Below are positions 33,136-33,511 of a stretch of DNA of 33,511 nt, piece after piece. The notes below the pieces were generated by a model that saw only the letters and a list, made by a program, of their open reading frames with translations, did no database searches and had not been told where the DNA came from. The stretch covers positions 2,979,717-3,013,227 of the forward strand of contig NZ_CP017675.1 of the NCBI RefSeq assembly GCF_001870225.1, read 5' to 3'. The translations under genes were made by a program, and so were the position numbers. Position 1 is the first letter of the stretch, and every line of letters starts with the position of its first letter. This DNA comes from Gloeomargarita lithophora Alchichica-D10. Lineage in GTDB: Bacteria; Cyanobacteriota; Cyanobacteriia; Gloeomargaritales; Gloeomargaritaceae.

Positions 33136-33511
33136 CTCTTGCCCCTCTAAGGTTTTCCGTAATTTCACCCGATTACCCCCAGTGTAACACCTTTTATTAA
33201 GTTTGGTAATGTTTCTTAACCATTGACATTTGGCAAGTGAACACAAATTCAATATATCCAGTCCCAGCCTGATTTGTAAACCCATATTGTCTGGCATTAT
33301 ACCTAACTATAATCTTTATTTCGTCTATACTTTTAATTTATTTTATAATAACAAAATTTACAAAAACTATTCGCATACGTCTGCCCCAAAGTCCATTGCG
33401 CCTGGGTTTCAGTAAATACGCCTAAGTATTTACCCGCACACGGAGGAAATAGTTTTTATACCACCGGGGAAATTCTGAAATTTTTACCTCAATAAATTTA
33501 AGTGTTTTTAC
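33136..33511. other. AT-rich intergenic leader at the right edge
   Basis: About 375 bp with no gene seen. It should contain the promoter of the minus-strand PatA-type gene. An 8-bp inverted repeat (gtaaatac at 33412-33419, gtatttac at 33426-33433) with a 6-base loop could be an operator or a weak hairpin. A GGAGG at about 33443 has no start codon at usable distance. The stretch after 33240 is clearly richer in A/T than the coding DNA. Confidence 0.4.

Noticed and set aside
33136-33297. 54-residue extension of the PatA-type regulator
   Set aside because: AT-rich leader sequence with no family match; AGAGGGG precedes ATG 33135.
1-33511. tRNA, rRNA, tmRNA or RNase P RNA genes
   Set aside because: No recognisable cloverleaf, TTC-arm or conserved RNA core was found by eye in the intergenic spaces; a covariance search could still find small RNAs.

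Overview
The window reads as chromosome of a cyanobacterium, probably unicellular. The evidence is gene content: a CHASE2-type Ser/Thr kinase, a PatA-type response regulator, two pentapeptide-repeat proteins, a CobN-family protein, a fused precorrin-6Y methylase and a 429-residue ADP-glucose pyrophosphorylase that keeps both lysines of the cyanobacterial 3-phosphoglycerate site. Genus cannot be fixed from sequence alone; Gloeomargarita or a Synechococcus-like lineage would fit, but this is a guess. Coding strands are rich in G, with many runs of seven to nine G. I see no rRNA, tRNA, CRISPR array or complete transposase gene.

Layout. 1-2.4 kb: edge of a short repeat, a TPR protein, then a decayed toxin-antitoxin pair cut by a 120-bp inverted-repeat element. 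2.4-7.0 kb: phosphoribosyltransferase, ilvD, cobL and a secreted pentapeptide-repeat protein. 7.0-7.9 kb: gene-poor, with another repeat relic. 7.9-11.1 kb: mltA convergent with a cobN that stops after about 730 residues. 11.2-13.5 kb: a DUF1232 protein, a stand-alone FtsH-type peptidase, a NADAR protein and a glycosyltransferase. 13.5-13.9 kb: two more repeat copies. 13.9-18.7 kb: GT61 glycosyltransferase, cytoplasmic pentapeptide protein, metallophosphoesterase, Kef-type antiporter. 18.8-23.2 kb: a tight run of FtsW/RodA, an orphan periplasmic binding protein and a CHASE2 kinase. 23.2-26.1 kb: radC, glycosyltransferase, ssb and prepilin peptidase on the minus strand. 26.1-33.1 kb: an HTH/acidic-linker protein, egtB, dapB, a GerMN lipoprotein-like protein, glgC, a PotB-like permease and a PatA-type regulator.

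Themes. Cell envelope and division recur (MltA, FtsW/RodA, several glycosyltransferases, DapB for diaminopimelate). Corrin synthesis is represented by cobL and the short cobN. The most suggestive assembly is the ftsW/rodA - binding protein - CHASE2 kinase run. It resembles in logic the rodA/pbp/pknB clusters of Gram-positive bacteria, but its kinase lacks two canonical residues. A non-autonomous repeat family with 'ggacacctcta' ends appears at least five times and has damaged one toxin gene. Three convergent gene pairs share overlapping stop codons in a 4-bp CTAA/TTAG, which points to a very compact genome.
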